DNA from: Gillisella taibaishanensis
GTDB taxonomy: Bacteria; Pseudomonadota; Alphaproteobacteria; Rhizobiales; Rhizobiaceae
Direction of reading: 5' to 3'
Assembly: GCF_001938985.1 (NCBI RefSeq)
Contig: NZ_MKIN01000022.1
Location: 124,001 to 188,000 of the forward strand
DNA: 64,000 bases
Positions 1 to 9,905 of the stretch are shown piece by piece. Below the pieces are notes generated by a model that worked only from the letters and a program-made list of their open reading frames with translations, was not told the origin of the DNA and did not search any database. Within the stretch, counting starts at the first letter, position 1; every line of letters starts with the position of its first letter. A program made the position numbers and the translations under genes.

Positions 1-521
1 CGGCCATTGCCAACCGGCGCGGTCTGCGTGGTGACTTCGACGTCAGCGCGACCAATGGCGGCATAAGCCTGCTTGATGCGGGCGATGTCGGCCTTGATCA
101 GCTCTTCGCTATAGGGACCGAGCGGCTGCGTCTGCACGACGGTCTGGAGCTTGTCGTCCTTGATCTTGCGATTGCCGTTGAACACGACCTGGTTGACCAA
201 CTTGTTTTCGTTGACCGTAACCACCAGCGCGCTGCCGGCAACCGAGATCTTCACGTCCGAGAAATAGCCGGTCGCATAGAGGCGCTTGACCGAGTCGTCG
301 ACGTCGGAATTTGAGAAGGTCTTGCCAGGCTGAATCGTCAGATTGGAGCGAACCGCCTCCGTTCCAACCCGCGTTGCACCGCGAACGTCGATCCGCTGGA
401 TCACGGCCGCATTGGCGACAGAGGCAGAAGCCACAACTGCGAGGCCCGCACTTACCGAAACTACACCAGCAGACAGCGCGACCGCTGATACCGCGTTCAA
501 AAATCTTGAACCAGCCTTCAT
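1..521 (-). CDS. bamA: BamA, outer membrane protein assembly factor (N-terminal part)
   Basis: Only the first 173 residues are present; the gene runs off the left edge. A signal peptide with a long hydrophobic stretch ends near ANAA (about residue 39). It is followed by POTRA-type repeats: IQRIDVRGATRVGTE begins the first, and VVFNGNRKIKDDKL begins the second near residue 111. BamA is the outer membrane beta-barrel that inserts other barrel proteins, and POTRA domains bind its periplasmic partners. The gene lies 195 bp downstream of rseP on the same strand, the usual order in proteobacteria. The start is the ATG at 521, at the head of a typical signal peptide. Confidence 0.93.
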   Translation of the reverse strand, partial: MKAGSRFLNAVSAVALSAGVVSVSAGLAVVASASVANAAVIQRIDVRGATRVGTEAVRSNLTIQPGKTFSNSDVDDSVKRLYATGYFSDVKISVAGSALVVTVNENKLVNQVVFNGNRKIKDDKLQTVVQTQPLGPYSEELIKADIARIKQAYAAIGRADVEVTTQTAPVGNG

Positions 522-716
522 GTGAACTTCTAACCTTTTTTCCGTTGTCCCTCGGTCTTAAAACCGACTCCGGTCCGATGGTCGTTTTAACCGCTTTTGC
601 TCTACAAGCAAGGCCAGCAGTTAATTTCCATTTACTTCGTTTGCACACGTGGCGTATTCGCCACTCCCAAATTGAAACATCGTAAACAAATCCTTATCAA
701 CGATGCCAAAACACCC

Positions 717-1838
717 CTAGCCAATCAACCGGCTGATATCGTTCCACGTAGCGAACACCATCAACGACAGGATCATGACCATCCCCACCTTGAACGCGAT
801 CTCCTGCGCGCCGGTGCTGACGGGCTTTCCGCGTATTGCCTCTAGCGCATAGAGGATTAAATGGCCGCCATCAAGCACCGGAACCGGCATAAGGTTCAGT
901 AACCCAATGGAAACCGACAGAACGGCCGCCAACTGCAGCAAGGCGACAACACCAAGCGTCGCAACCTGGCCCGAAGCCTGCGCCACGCGGATCGGTCCAC
1001 CCAACTGATCAGCGCTCATCCGGCCGGCAAACAGGTTGGTAAGATAGTCATACGTGCTGGTGACGATGTTCCAGGTTTGCTGGACGCCAGCCTGCAGCGA
1101 ATCGGCAACACCAAGTTTTTCCACACGAAAATTGCCGCTGGCCGCCGTCGTCATGATTCCGATCTGGCCGACTTCCATCTTGTTGCCGAAACGATCGGCT
1201 GTTTCCGTGCGCCGCGGCGTCATCTTCAGGTCCAGCTGTGCGTCAGCTCGCTTGACGGTGACGACAACAGGCACCTCGGGCCGCACGCTGACATAACGCA
1301 CCACGTCATCGAAGGTCTTGACCGCAGTGCCATCGAGCGCCACCAAAACGTCTCCTGGCTGCACACCGGCTTCTGCGGCGGCACTGGCCGGCTTCACCTC
1401 GGCCACGACAGGATCGGAAACCGGCTTACCGTAGAGGCTGAAGGTTACCGTAAAAATTAAAATTGCGAGCAGGAAATTTGCAATTGGACCGGCGGCAACC
1501 GTCGCTGCCCGCTTCCAGAGTTTGGCTCCGTTCAGGGTGCGGGCCTGGTCTTCGGGGCTAAGAGCCTCGAACTCGGCAGCATCGGTCTTGCTGGAAGCAT
1601 CGGCATCGCCGAAGAAGCGGACATAGCCGCCGAGCGGAATGGCGCTCAGCTTCCAACGTGTGCCATGACGGTCGTTATAGCCGATCAATTCCGGGCCAAA
1701 GCCAAGCGAGAAGGCGAGAACCCTGATGCCGGACCAACGTCCGACCAAATAGTGGCCCATCTCGTGGACGAAGACGATCAGCGACAGGACGAGGACGAAG
1801 GGCACGATATACCCCGTCAGAAATCCGATTATCGCCAT
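717..1838 (-). CDS. rseP: RseP, site-2 zinc metalloprotease
   Basis: 373 residues. The HEMGH zinc motif sits at residues 25-29 in the first membrane helix. A PDZ domain spans about 145-215 (AAEAGVQPGDVLVALDG), and the third metal ligand lies in NLMPVPVLDGG (Asp323) near the C-terminal helices. This is the standard layout of RseP/EcfE, the inner-membrane protease that cuts anti-sigma factors and leftover signal peptides. Alphaproteobacterial RseP often has one PDZ domain rather than two, which fits the length. It lies between bamA and cdsA in a conserved envelope operon. Confidence 0.95.
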   Translation of the reverse strand: MAIIGFLTGYIVPFVLVLSLIVFVHEMGHYLVGRWSGIRVLAFSLGFGPELIGYNDRHGTRWKLSAIPLGGYVRFFGDADASSKTDAAEFEALSPEDQARTLNGAKLWKRAATVAAGPIANFLLAILIFTVTFSLYGKPVSDPVVAEVKPASAAAEAGVQPGDVLVALDGTAVKTFDDVVRYVSVRPEVPVVVTVKRADAQLDLKMTPRRTETADRFGNKMEVGQIGIMTTAASGNFRVEKLGVADSLQAGVQQTWNIVTSTYDYLTNLFAGRMSADQLGGPIRVAQASGQVATLGVVALLQLAAVLSVSIGLLNLMPVPVLDGGHLILYALEAIRGKPVSTGAQEIAFKVGMVMILSLMVFATWNDISRLIG

Positions 1839-1948
1839 CTTACATCCTCCTCACACACACCCTACCCGGGTCAGCCCTACATATGGGCCAGAATGACACC
1901 TGCGTAAAGCGCGCTTGTCAGCGGCGCCGCATGGCCGCTGCCATCCGG

Positions 1949-2791
1949 TCACCGGCCGGCAAAATCGAACAGTAAACCACCGACCGAGTCGGTCACGCCG
2001 TTATTGACCGCAGCTACCGTCATAGCGATCATAAATGCCGCGAAGCTTGCGGTCGCCAATCCATCGACGCGGTCCATGACGCCACCATGCCCGGGAATAA
2101 GCTGGCTCGAATCCTTGGCGCCAAACCGACGTTTGATGAAGGATTCGAACAGGTCGCCCATCTGGCTGCAGATCGACAGCACGAGCGCGAGAACAGGGAT
2201 CCACCAGCCGGAAACCGAAAAATAGGAGGCGGTCACCGCGTAGCCACCGATCACGGCCGCAATCGTCCCGCCGATGGCACCTGACCATGTCTTGCCCGGC
2301 GATATGCGCGGGGCCAGCTTCGGCCCGCCAAGCGTGCGCCCGACGAAATAGGCGAAGATGTCGGTGCTCCAAACCGTAACGAACACAAACAGCATCGCAA
2401 CAAAGCCAATGGCGTCGTCATCGCGGATTGCAGCCAAGGTAACGATGCTTGCACCGGCGTAGAAAACGCCGCCGGCCAGCCACCAGCGCCAACGGCGCAG
2501 CAGCGTCATCAGCATAATGGTCAGAGTGAAACCGCAAAGCAGCGGCAGACTGAGCGCGGGATCGCCAATAACAGCGTTGACCGCAACCACGACCACCGAC
2601 AGCCAGCCAAGCGCCAGGCCCCGCATGCTGACCTCGGAGAGCCGAGTCATGGTCGACCATTCCCAGAACACCGCAAGACCGATCACGGCAGCAAGCGCCT
2701 GAAATGCCAGTCCGCCGACCCAGGTCGTGGCCAGGACCACGGCAAGCATGACGATGGAGGAGAGAATACGCAGCCTGAGTTCACGAGTCAT
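1949..2791 (-). CDS. cdsA: Phosphatidate cytidylyltransferase
   Basis: Makes CDP-diacylglycerol from phosphatidic acid and CTP, the first committed step to all bacterial phospholipids. About 280 residues with many hydrophobic helices. The CdsA signature is near the C-terminus (about residues 217-243): SFIKRRFGAKDSSQ followed by LIPGHGGVMDRVD. The ATG at 2791 (MTRELRLR) begins 5 bp after the uppS stop codon. An upstream TTG at 2800 would instead overlap uppS; neither has a strong ribosome binding site, so translational coupling to uppS is likely. Neighbours are uppS and rseP. Confidence 0.94.
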   Translation of the reverse strand: MTRELRLRILSSIVMLAVVLATTWVGGLAFQALAAVIGLAVFWEWSTMTRLSEVSMRGLALGWLSVVVVAVNAVIGDPALSLPLLCGFTLTIMLMTLLRRWRWWLAGGVFYAGASIVTLAAIRDDDAIGFVAMLFVFVTVWSTDIFAYFVGRTLGGPKLAPRISPGKTWSGAIGGTIAAVIGGYAVTASYFSVSGWWIPVLALVLSICSQMGDLFESFIKRRFGAKDSSQLIPGHGGVMDRVDGLATASFAAFMIAMTVAAVNNGVTDSVGGLLFDFAGR

Positions 2792-2796
2792 GGAGA

Positions 2797-3540
2797 TCAA
2801 GACCCGACAACGGCAGCCGCAGGCGCAAGCCCGCCAAAACGCCTGTTGCGCGTCGCATAGCGCTCCAGGGCTGCCAAGAAGTTTTCCCGGCCGAAATCAG
2901 GCCAATATTCCGGCACGAAGACCAGTTCGGAATAGGCAGCCTGCCACAGCAGGAAATTCGACAGCCGCTCTTCTCCGCTGGTGCGGATAATCAAATCGGG
3001 ATCGGGCATGCCGGCTGTATCCAGCCGTGCTGAGATCGCTTCGGGAGTAATTGCGCTCATCGGCAACAGACCGGCCTGAACATCGCGCATCAAAGCCGAC
3101 ACTGCCCGGGTCATCTCGTCACGCGCACCGTAATTGAAGGCGATGACCAACGTCATGCCCGTATTGGTGGCGGTACCTTCCTCTGCTTCGATCAAAAGCT
3201 TGAGGATATCGTTCTTCAGATTCCCGCGTTCGCCAATCACCCGCACCCGCACATTGCGGGAGCGAAGCTCGGCGAGATCGCGTTGCACGAAGGTTTTCAA
3301 CAACCCGAAAAGGCCGCTGATTTCGGTTTCTGGCCGGCGCCAGTTTTCCGAGGAAAACGCAAACAGGGTCAGATAGCGAATGCCGAGATCGCCGGCCGCC
3401 CGCACCACGGCGTGCAGCGATTCCATCCCCTGCCGGTGGCCGTAGGCGCGCGGCATGCCGCGCTGATTGGCCCAGCGACCGTTGCCATCCATAATGATGG
3501 CAACGTGTTCAGGGATGGTGGAGAGATCCAAATTCGTCAT
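2797..3540 (-). CDS. uppS: Undecaprenyl (isoprenyl) diphosphate synthase
   Basis: 247 residues from the ATG at 3540, preceded by [18 protein letters not shown] near the N-terminus is the substrate-binding DGNGRW motif of cis-prenyltransferases. [11 protein letters not shown] and the C-terminal [15 protein letters not shown] complete the signature. The enzyme condenses isopentenyl diphosphate units to make the C55 carrier lipid for peptidoglycan and surface polysaccharides. The reading frame is open further upstream to 3642, but the extra 34 residues precede the conserved region and look non-native. It lies between frr and cdsA. Confidence 0.95.
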   Translation of the reverse strand: MTNLDLSTIPEHVAIIMDGNGRWANQRGMPRAYGHRQGMESLHAVVRAAGDLGIRYLTLFAFSSENWRRPETEISGLFGLLKTFVQRDLAELRSRNVRVRVIGERGNLKNDILKLLIEAEEGTATNTGMTLVIAFNYGARDEMTRAVSALMRDVQAGLLPMSAITPEAISARLDTAGMPDPDLIIRTSGEERLSNFLLWQAAYSELVFVPEYWPDFGRENFLAALERYATRNRRFGGLAPAAAVVGS

Positions 3541-3737
3541 ATCGGGTCCTGCATTGGCGTCGCAGACAAGGCGAGCTGACAGTCTGTTCAAGAATATGGC
3601 TGGCCTGGCGAAAATGGTGATTTCGAGAACCGAAGCGCACAAAAGGTGTGTAAGCCAAGGTAAGCACGGAAATTGCCATTTGCAGACGGTCAGCAGCGAT
3701 TATGGAACGGACTGTCACACAAGGCAAACACTGCAGT

Positions 3738-4298
3738 TTAGACCTGCATGATTTCCTTTTCCTTTTCCGCAAGCAAGCGGTCGACATCCGAAATCGTGTC
3801 ATCGGTCATCTTTTGCAGCTTTTCCGACAGACTGCGCGCATCGTCCTTGCCTATTTCGCCGTCCTTTTCCGCCTTCTTCAGGCTGTCCATGCCATCGCGA
3901 CGAACGTGACGGATCGCCACTTTCGAGTTTTCCGCATAGCCGTGAGCAACCTTGACGAGCGATTTGCGGCGCTCTTCGTTGAGTTCCGGCAGCGGAATGC
4001 GCAGGTTCTGGCCATCGACGATCGGGTTGAGGCCCAGATTGGATTCGCGGATAGCCCGGTCGACAGCGCCGACCATGCTCTTGTCCCAGATGGATACGCC
4101 GAGCATGCGTGGTTCGGGCACGGTGATGTTGGCAACCGTGTTCAGCGCCACGCGTGAACCGTAGGCTTCGACCATGACGGGATCGAGAATATTGGCCGAA
4201 GCGCGGCCTGTGCGCAGCGAAGCAATGTCGCTTTTGAAAGCGTTGATGGCGCCATCCATGCGGCGCTTGATATCGTTGAGATCAATACCTGCAGTCAT
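3738..4298 (-). CDS. frr: Ribosome recycling factor
   Basis: 186 residues, the usual length (about 185). [20 protein letters not shown] and the C-terminal [15 protein letters not shown] are typical of RRF, which with EF-G splits the ribosome after termination. The start ATG at 4298 has GGAG 8 bp upstream. It lies between pyrH and uppS, a conserved order in bacteria. Confidence 0.97.
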   Translation of the reverse strand: MTAGIDLNDIKRRMDGAINAFKSDIASLRTGRASANILDPVMVEAYGSRVALNTVANITVPEPRMLGVSIWDKSMVGAVDRAIRESNLGLNPIVDGQNLRIPLPELNEERRKSLVKVAHGYAENSKVAIRHVRRDGMDSLKKAEKDGEIGKDDARSLSEKLQKMTDDTISDVDRLLAEKEKEIMQV

Positions 4299-4385
4299 CT
4301 TACAGTCTCCGACAATTCTTGAGTGCCGCCTTGAAAACGTGAAACGGGGCGTCTGTCAATCGGTCCACCCCGTCTATTGTTTGCG

Positions 4386-5108
4386 TCAATCGTCGCTGAC
4401 GACGGTTTTGACGCCGCCGCCCTGGAGAATGGCGCCGAAGCCGCCCTTTTCGTGGATGGAGAACACGATGATCGGAATGCTGTTTTCGCGCGCCAGGGCA
4501 ACAGCGGTGACATCCATCACGGCCAGGCCTTTTTCCAGCACTTCGGCATGGGAAATGCGGTCGAAGCGGGTCGCTGTCGGGTCCTTCTTGGGGTCGGCGG
4601 AATAGATGCCGTCCACCTGGGTTCCCTTGAAGATCGCCTGGGCGCCCATTTCCGCCGCGCGCAAGGCTGCGGCAGAATCGGTGGTAAAGAACGGGTTGCC
4701 GGTGCCGCCGGCAAAGATCACCACCCGGCCCTGGGACAGGTGATGCACGGCGACGCGCTGCGAAAAGCTCTCGCAGATCTCAGGCATGGCGATGGCCGAC
4801 AGCACAACCGTGTCGATGTCCAGCTTGCGCAGTGAGGTAGCCAGCGCCAGCGCGTTGATGACGGTGCCCAGCATGCCCATGTGGTCGCCGGTCACCCGGT
4901 CACCGCCCTTTGAAGCCACGGCGACGCCGCGGAAAATATTGCCGCCGCCGACCACGACGCCGACCTCAACGCCCATGGCGCGGGCTTCCGCGATGTCACC
5001 GGCAATGCGGTCGGCCACAGTGACGTCGATGCCGAAGCCCTGGCTGCCCATCAGGGCTTCGCCGGAAGCTTTGAGAAGAACTCGTTGATAGATGGGCTTG
5101 GAGGTCAT
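4386..5108 (-). CDS. pyrH: UMP kinase
   Basis: 240 residues. KASGEALMGSQGFGID and VVVGGGNIFRG are the nucleotide-binding motifs of the bacterial hexameric UMP kinases (amino-acid kinase fold), and GTGNPFFTTDSAAALRA is the UMP site. It phosphorylates UMP to UDP in pyrimidine synthesis. The start ATG at 5108 has AGGAG 6-8 bp upstream. It lies between tsf and frr, as in most proteobacteria. Confidence 0.97.
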   Translation of the reverse strand: MTSKPIYQRVLLKASGEALMGSQGFGIDVTVADRIAGDIAEARAMGVEVGVVVGGGNIFRGVAVASKGGDRVTGDHMGMLGTVINALALATSLRKLDIDTVVLSAIAMPEICESFSQRVAVHHLSQGRVVIFAGGTGNPFFTTDSAAALRAAEMGAQAIFKGTQVDGIYSADPKKDPTATRFDRISHAEVLEKGLAVMDVTAVALARENSIPIIVFSIHEKGGFGAILQGGGVKTVVSDD

Positions 5109-5254
5109 GGTCTCTCCTGGATGGACCTTGCGGCGTCACGCCTCTTCCCGGATTAAAGCCGTGGAAGCCGGCAGAGACGGCAACGTTGAAATGCGATCGC
5201 ACGATGAGCCGCAGTCACGGGAAGTGCGCGGGCGCCAGCAATGCCGGATACACG

Positions 5255-5284
5255 AAGGGCACCGCGTTGTCACGCGATGCCCTT
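5255..5284 (-). terminator. Hairpin after tsf
   Basis: Inverted repeat AAGGGCACCGCGT / ACGCGATGCCCTT with a 4-base loop, 55 bp past the tsf stop. No clear T run follows on the minus strand, so it may be an attenuator or an mRNA-stabilising stem rather than a strong terminator. Confidence 0.4.
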
Positions 5285-5338
5285 TGGTTTTCCAAGATGG
5301 TGTTTCCCAAGATTGGAATGTTTTTAGGTTAAGGCCGA

Positions 5339-6265
5339 TCAGCCCTTGGCGACAGCAGCAACTTCTGCCGCGAAATCGCTTTCTTCCTTCTCGACGCCTT
5401 CGCCGAGCAGAAGACGTGCCATGCCCACAACTTCGATGGCAGCACCGGCTTCCTTTTCAGCTTCCTTGATGGCAGCGCCAACCGTCAGGTCGGGGTTGAC
5501 AACGAAAGCCTGCGACAGAAGAGCAACTTCTTCGAAGAACTTGCGCATGCGGCCTTCAACCATCTTTTCGATGATAGCTTCTGGCTTTCCGGATTCGCGC
5601 GCCTGTTCGATGAAGATAGCGCGTTCGCGCTCGGCAACAGCCTGGTCAACTTCTTCAGCGCGGATAGCGAGCGGGTTGGTAGCGGCGATGTGCATGGCAA
5701 CCTGGCGGCCGATGGACGTCAGAACCTGCTTGTCACCAACAGACTTCAGAGCAACCAGCACGCCGAGCTTGCCGATGCCGTCGCCAGCAGCGTTATGGAT
5801 GTAGGTGGCGACAACGCCGTGCTCAACTTCGAGCAGAGCGGCGCGGCGCAACGCCATGTTTTCGCCGATGGTTGCAATAGCATCCTTGATGGTGTCGCTG
5901 ACCGACTTGCCGGTTGCGGGGTAGGTCGCGGCAGCAATGGCGTCAACAGTGCCATCGGTGGTCAGGGCAACGGCAGCAACGCCGCGAACGATATCCTGGA
6001 AGGAATCATTACGGGCGACGAAGTCGGTCTCGGAGTTCACTTCGACCACAACGGCTTTATGGCCGGCGCTGGCAACGCCGATCAGGCCTTCGGCTGCGGT
6101 GCGGCCGGACTTCTTGTCGGCCTTGGCAATGCCCTTGGCACGCAGCCAGTCGATCGATGCTTCCATGTCGCCGCCGTTCTCAGCAAGCGCCTTCTTGCAA
6201 TCCATCATGCCTGCGCCGGTCTTTTCGCGCAGTTCCTTCACCATTGCAGCAGTGATCTCGGTCAT
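5339..6265 (-). CDS. tsf: Elongation factor Ts
   Basis: 308 residues from the ATG at 6265. [20 protein letters not shown], then MDCKKAL, is the conserved EF-Ts N-terminal domain that contacts EF-Tu, and [13 protein letters not shown] is the second signature. EF-Ts is the nucleotide exchange factor that recycles EF-Tu. The frame is open to 6337, but the added 24 residues do not resemble the family. It lies downstream of rpsB, separated by 316 bp. Confidence 0.97.
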   Translation of the reverse strand: MTEITAAMVKELREKTGAGMMDCKKALAENGGDMEASIDWLRAKGIAKADKKSGRTAAEGLIGVASAGHKAVVVEVNSETDFVARNDSFQDIVRGVAAVALTTDGTVDAIAAATYPATGKSVSDTIKDAIATIGENMALRRAALLEVEHGVVATYIHNAAGDGIGKLGVLVALKSVGDKQVLTSIGRQVAMHIAATNPLAIRAEEVDQAVAERERAIFIEQARESGKPEAIIEKMVEGRMRKFFEEVALLSQAFVVNPDLTVGAAIKEAEKEAGAAIEVVGMARLLLGEGVEKEESDFAAEVAAVAKG

Positions 6266-6498
6266 TGTTTGCCTCTTTGTCTGGTCAGGGGCGGGGCAGG
6301 AGTGGATCGACCTGCAACCGGCGCCCGGATTGGGCACGACTTGTACCCGGAAATGTTACAGCGTGATGAAATGTGCTCATCACAGGCGGCCCCAACACGC
6401 GGCTGGAAGGTCCCGCAGCCGGCTCTAATCGTGTCCCGCCGACCTCGCCTATACGGCGTCAGGCGACGCGGGCCGTATCTCGGACCGGTATAAGCAGC

Positions 6499-6532
6499 GG
6501 GCCGCCGCACAGCAAATGCTGACGGGCGGCCC
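6499..6532 (-). terminator. GC-rich hairpin between rpsB and tsf
   Basis: GGGCCGCC (6499-6506) pairs with GGCGGCCC (6525-6532) inside the 316-bp rpsB-tsf gap (6266-6581). No T run follows on the minus strand. Its place suggests a partial terminator/attenuator controlling how much transcription passes from rpsB into tsf. The rest of the gap shows no gene. Confidence 0.45.
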
Positions 6533-6581
6533 ATTGAATTCTTGTCGAAGGCGGGCGGACCCGCCTTCCCTCACCGCAGCA

Positions 6582-7349
6582 TCAAGCTTCGGCGGAGCCT
6601 TCCAGAGCCGGCTCGATCGGAGCTTCGGCCATGGCGCCGATATCACGGCCCGACGAACCCTGCTGGCGAGCGATACCGTCGATGGCAGCGCGCGAGATCA
6701 GATCGCAGTAGAGAGCGATGGCGCGCGAAGCGTCGTCGTTGCCTGGGATCGGATAGTCGATCAGATCAGGATCGCAGTTCGAGTCGATGATGGCGACGAC
6801 CGGGATGCCCAGACGCTTGGCTTCATCGATAGCGATCTTTTCCTTGTTGGTGTCAACGATCACCATCAGGTCAGGGGTGCCGCCCATGTCGCGGATACCG
6901 CCGAGAGCCTTTTCAAGCTTCTCGCGTTCGCGCTCGAGGTTCAGGCGCTCCTTCTTGGTGAAGCCCTGAGCTTCCGAATTCAGGATCTCGTCGAGCTTGC
7001 GCAGACGCTGGATCGAATTGGAAATGGTCTTCCAGTTGGTCATCATGCCGCCGAGCCAGCGGGAGTTGACGTAGTACTGAGCCGAACGCTTGGCAGCATC
7101 GGCGATCAGGTCAGAAGCCTGACGCTTGGTGCCGACGAACAGAACGCGGCCGCCACGAGCAACGGTGTCGGACACGACCTGCAGGGCGCGCGACAGCATA
7201 GGAACGGTCTGAGCCAGGTCGATGATGTGGATGTTGTTACGATCGCCGAAGATGTACGGCTTCATCTTCGGGTTCCAGCGGTGAGTCTGGTGGCCGAAGT
7301 GAACGCCAGCTTCCAGAAGCTGACGCATGCTAAAATCAGGCAATGCCAT
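6582..7349 (-). CDS. rpsB: 30S ribosomal protein S2
   Basis: 255 residues. [20 protein letters not shown] is the S2 N-terminal signature, and [19 protein letters not shown] lies in the C-terminal part. S2 binds the 30S subunit late in assembly and is needed for S1 binding. The start ATG at 7349 has GGAG upstream (AAAGGAGAAAA). It heads the rpsB-tsf-pyrH-frr string. Confidence 0.97.
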   Translation of the reverse strand: MALPDFSMRQLLEAGVHFGHQTHRWNPKMKPYIFGDRNNIHIIDLAQTVPMLSRALQVVSDTVARGGRVLFVGTKRQASDLIADAAKRSAQYYVNSRWLGGMMTNWKTISNSIQRLRKLDEILNSEAQGFTKKERLNLEREREKLEKALGGIRDMGGTPDLMVIVDTNKEKIAIDEAKRLGIPVVAIIDSNCDPDLIDYPIPGNDDASRAIALYCDLISRAAIDGIARQQGSSGRDIGAMAEAPIEPALEGSAEA

Positions 7350-7542
7350 GCCTTTTTCTCCTTTTCCGGTTTAACCCCCGTGAAGCGAACAGCGTTTCCG
7401 AAGAAACACCACCGGGCGGAACGGACCGGATGTCTCCCGGCCAATCCCAAGCTTCACGTGTGGAATGCGGGTCGCCTTAGACCGAATTCGGCGTTAAGGC
7501 AAGGCTCGCTGTCATAAAAAGCGCAAATGCGCTGCGGCGCTG

Positions 7543-8358
7543 CTACTTTTGCGACTTGCACACCGCTGGAGGCAAGAGTTCGAGCTTAGACAGTTTGCCG
7601 GTCAGGATCACGTCACCATAGTCGAGTGTCAGGTCGCGCGTGACGCCATTGTCGTAGAGGTCGAAGGACTGGGTATAGACCGGCAACTGATCGCCATTGG
7701 TCTTGTCGTCATAATAGGCGATCGATACCGGCCAATAGGTCCGTCCAGCCAGCTGATCCTTTGTGTCGCTCAGCCGCTTGGAGCCGCCAAGAACCGTTGT
7801 GGTCAGATAGCTCTTGTCACCATCCTCGGTACCGTCGAACACCCGCGCCTCAAAGAAACGACTGCCCTTGCGGGCCTTGTCGATCATTTCGAGCATGTGC
7901 TGAGCCGGAAAGCGGGCAGAGGCCATTTCCAGCTCCTTCTTTTGCGGCTCCTTCAGCTCGACGCGCAAACCGTCGGTGCGGGCCGCCGCCTCACCCTTCA
8001 CGTCCTTGTCGAGCTTATCGTCGGTGAAGCTTTTTGCTTCGAAATCGAACCGCCGTGCCGCCATGTCCTCGAAGGTGCGTACCTGCTGGTCGGTAACGCT
8101 CACCTGGTCACCAGTCTCGATTCGCGTAACGAAACGGAAGCTGGTCGTATAGCCATCGCAGGCCGAGCCGTTGAATTCGTAGACCATGCGGCCGCTCATA
8201 TCATCGACGCCGGATTGGTCGCTCGCCTTCTTCAGGCGAATGTCATAGGTGGCGCGATGGGGCTGTAGCTCGCCGGCTGTTGGCTGTTCGACCTTTGGAG
8301 TCGTCATCGCCGTATTGGCCGTCAATGCCAGAACGAGGGCCAGGGTCGCCTGCGGCAT
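7543..8358 (-). CDS. eipB: EipB family cell-envelope integrity protein (DUF1849)
   Basis: 271 residues from the ATG at 8358, which has AGGAG close upstream. A short signal peptide (MPQATLALVLALTANTAM) suggests a periplasmic protein. The body matches the DUF1849 pattern: HRATYDIRLKKASDQSGV, SGRMVYEFNGSACDG, RTYWPVSIAYYDD and a C-terminal LELLPPAVC. The two cysteines, in SACDG and PPAVC, correspond to the disulfide pair described in Brucella EipB, a spiral beta-barrel protein that supports envelope integrity. The assignment is from recalled family features. Orientation is away from the RidA gene, with a shared upstream region. Confidence 0.82.
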   Translation of the reverse strand: MPQATLALVLALTANTAMTTPKVEQPTAGELQPHRATYDIRLKKASDQSGVDDMSGRMVYEFNGSACDGYTTSFRFVTRIETGDQVSVTDQQVRTFEDMAARRFDFEAKSFTDDKLDKDVKGEAAARTDGLRVELKEPQKKELEMASARFPAQHMLEMIDKARKGSRFFEARVFDGTEDGDKSYLTTTVLGGSKRLSDTKDQLAGRTYWPVSIAYYDDKTNGDQLPVYTQSFDLYDNGVTRDLTLDYGDVILTGKLSKLELLPPAVCKSQK

Positions 8359-8452
8359 GCCTATTCTCCTGTTGCAGTCCAGACGGATGCTAGCGCATAA
8401 TTTGCAAAACCGGAATCGGTCTGGGGACAAATTTACGCAGGCAGTCAAAAGC

Positions 8453-8555
8453 CTTAGAGCGCCTTAAGATCTGATATAATCAGATCGACTCTCTAAGTCA
8501 TTTGTTTGACACATGTCGTTACCGCAAAACCGCTACACACTTTTGCGCGACATGC
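8453..8555. repeat. Compound intergenic palindromes (Rhizobiaceae-type)
   Basis: The 336-bp divergent gap (8359-8694) between eipB and the RidA gene holds two nested palindromes. In the first, CTTAGAG (8453) pairs with CTCTAAG (8491), enclosing GATCTGAT-ATA-ATCAGATC (8468-8486). In the second, CATGTCG (8512) pairs with CGACATG (8548), enclosing CGCAAAA/TTTTGCG. The second matches a palindrome type I recall as very common between genes in Rhizobium and Agrobacterium. Promoters for both flanking genes must also lie in this gap, but I see no clear boxes. Confidence 0.6.
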
Positions 8556-8694
8556 GTTGGGACGTCATTTCTGCGTCATAGAACATCCACACAGAACGTC
8601 CTATAAGACCTGATCTGTCAAAAGCGAGGCGCCTGGCGCGCAAAGCTCAGTTTATCACCACGTTTCCACCAATCTGTTTATCCGGGAAGCCATC

Positions 8695-9165
8695 ATGTCC
8701 GACACTATCGACAGCCGCCTCACCGCCCTTGGCATCACCCTGCCCGAAGCCGCCGCCCCGGCTGCCAACTATGTGCCCTATGTCATCAGCGGCAATCTTC
8801 TCTACCTCTCGGGCCAGTTGCCCATGGAAGCCGGCAAGATCGCCGTCACCGGTCTTGTGGGCGCCGATGTCGATCTCGCTTCCGCCCAGCGCGCAGCAGA
8901 ACTTTGCGCCATCAACATCCTTGCCCAGGCGAAATCGGCGCTGTCGGGCGATCTGTCGCGTATCGTGCGCGTCATCAAGCTCAACGGCTTCGTTGCGTCG
9001 GGCGCCGGCTTCACCGATCAGCATCTGGTGATCAACGGCGCCTCGAACCTGATCGCCAATGTGCTGGGCGAGGCGGGTAAACACGCCCGCGCCGCCGTCG
9101 GCATGGCGGCCCTGCCCCTGAACGCCGCCGTCGAAATCGACGCCATCCTGGAGATCCGCCTGTGA
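8695..9165 (+). CDS. RidA/YjgF family protein
   Basis: 156 residues of the YjgF_endoribonc-like RidA subgroup. NLLYLSGQLPMEAGKIAVTG and SRIVRVIKLNGFVASG are typical. The family deaminates reactive enamine/imine intermediates, but the longer subgroup here is not well defined, and the conserved Arg of canonical RidA is not obvious. The last bases overlap the next gene (GTGA), so the two are probably translated together. It opens the plus-strand run RidA-GDPD-FemAB-HIT. Confidence 0.85.
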   Translation: MSDTIDSRLTALGITLPEAAAPAANYVPYVISGNLLYLSGQLPMEAGKIAVTGLVGADVDLASAQRAAELCAINILAQAKSALSGDLSRIVRVIKLNGFVASGAGFTDQHLVINGASNLIANVLGEAGKHARAAVGMAALPLNAAVEIDAILEIRL

Positions 9166-9893
9166 CGGATGCAAGCTGGCTCAAGGAAAAGCCCGTCGCC
9201 CATCGCGGCTTTCATGACATGAATAAACAAGTCTGGGAAAACACTCTCTCGGCTGCCGCCCGCGCCATCGAGGCCGGTTTTGCCATCGAGTGCGACCTGC
9301 AATACACGACTGACAGCGTGCCTGTGGTTTTCCACGATGACGACATGCAGCGCCTGTGCAGCATGACCGGCAATGTGCGAGACCGCACCTCCGCCGAACT
9401 GAAGATGATGTCCATCGGCGGCACCAAGGACAAGGTGCCGACGCTGCGCCAACTGCTCGATCTCGTCAAAGGCCAAGTGCCGCTGATCATCGAGCTGAAA
9501 GGCCGCCCCGGTGACGACGAAGGCTTTGTCGAGGATGTGCTGGAGGTTCTCTCCGGCTATCAGGGCAAAGTGGCAATGATGAGCTTCGACCATCACCTGC
9601 TGAAGGACCTGAAGGCCAATAACTGCCCCTACCCGGTCGGCCTGACCGCCGAAGGCGCCAAGCCGGAAGATTTCTTTGCCCATGACGAGGCCATGCAACT
9701 GGGGCTGGATTTCATCTCCTACTGCGTTGCCCACCTGCCCAACAGCTTCATTGAGGCCCAGCGGCAGAAAAACATTCCTGTCATCACCTGGACGGTACGG
9801 GATGAAATCATGCGCGAGCGCACCTATACTTATGCGGATCAGATGACATTCGAAGGTTTTGACCCACGCGATAGCGCCAACTCAAAACCCTGA
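9162..9893 (+). CDS. Glycerophosphodiester phosphodiesterase family protein
   Basis: 243 residues. PVAHRGFHDMNKQVWENTLSA holds the catalytic HRG and E-N-T motifs of the GDPD fold, and AIECDLQYTTDSVPVVFHDD supplies the metal ligands (E-x-D) and second His. The protein is predicted to hydrolyse glycerophosphodiesters to glycerol-3-phosphate and an alcohol. There is no signal peptide, so it is cytoplasmic. The start is a GTG overlapping the RidA stop codon, with GGAG upstream. Confidence 0.9.
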   Translation: MTDASWLKEKPVAHRGFHDMNKQVWENTLSAAARAIEAGFAIECDLQYTTDSVPVVFHDDDMQRLCSMTGNVRDRTSAELKMMSIGGTKDKVPTLRQLLDLVKGQVPLIIELKGRPGDDEGFVEDVLEVLSGYQGKVAMMSFDHHLLKDLKANNCPYPVGLTAEGAKPEDFFAHDEAMQLGLDFISYCVAHLPNSFIEAQRQKNIPVITWTVRDEIMRERTYTYADQMTFEGFDPRDSANSKP

Positions 9894-9905
9894 ACATGGA
9901 GCGGC

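Noticed and set aside
109..648. Long minus-strand frame over the bamA start
   Set aside because: It is a shadow of bamA. The true frame starts at 521 and gives a signal peptide plus POTRA repeats.
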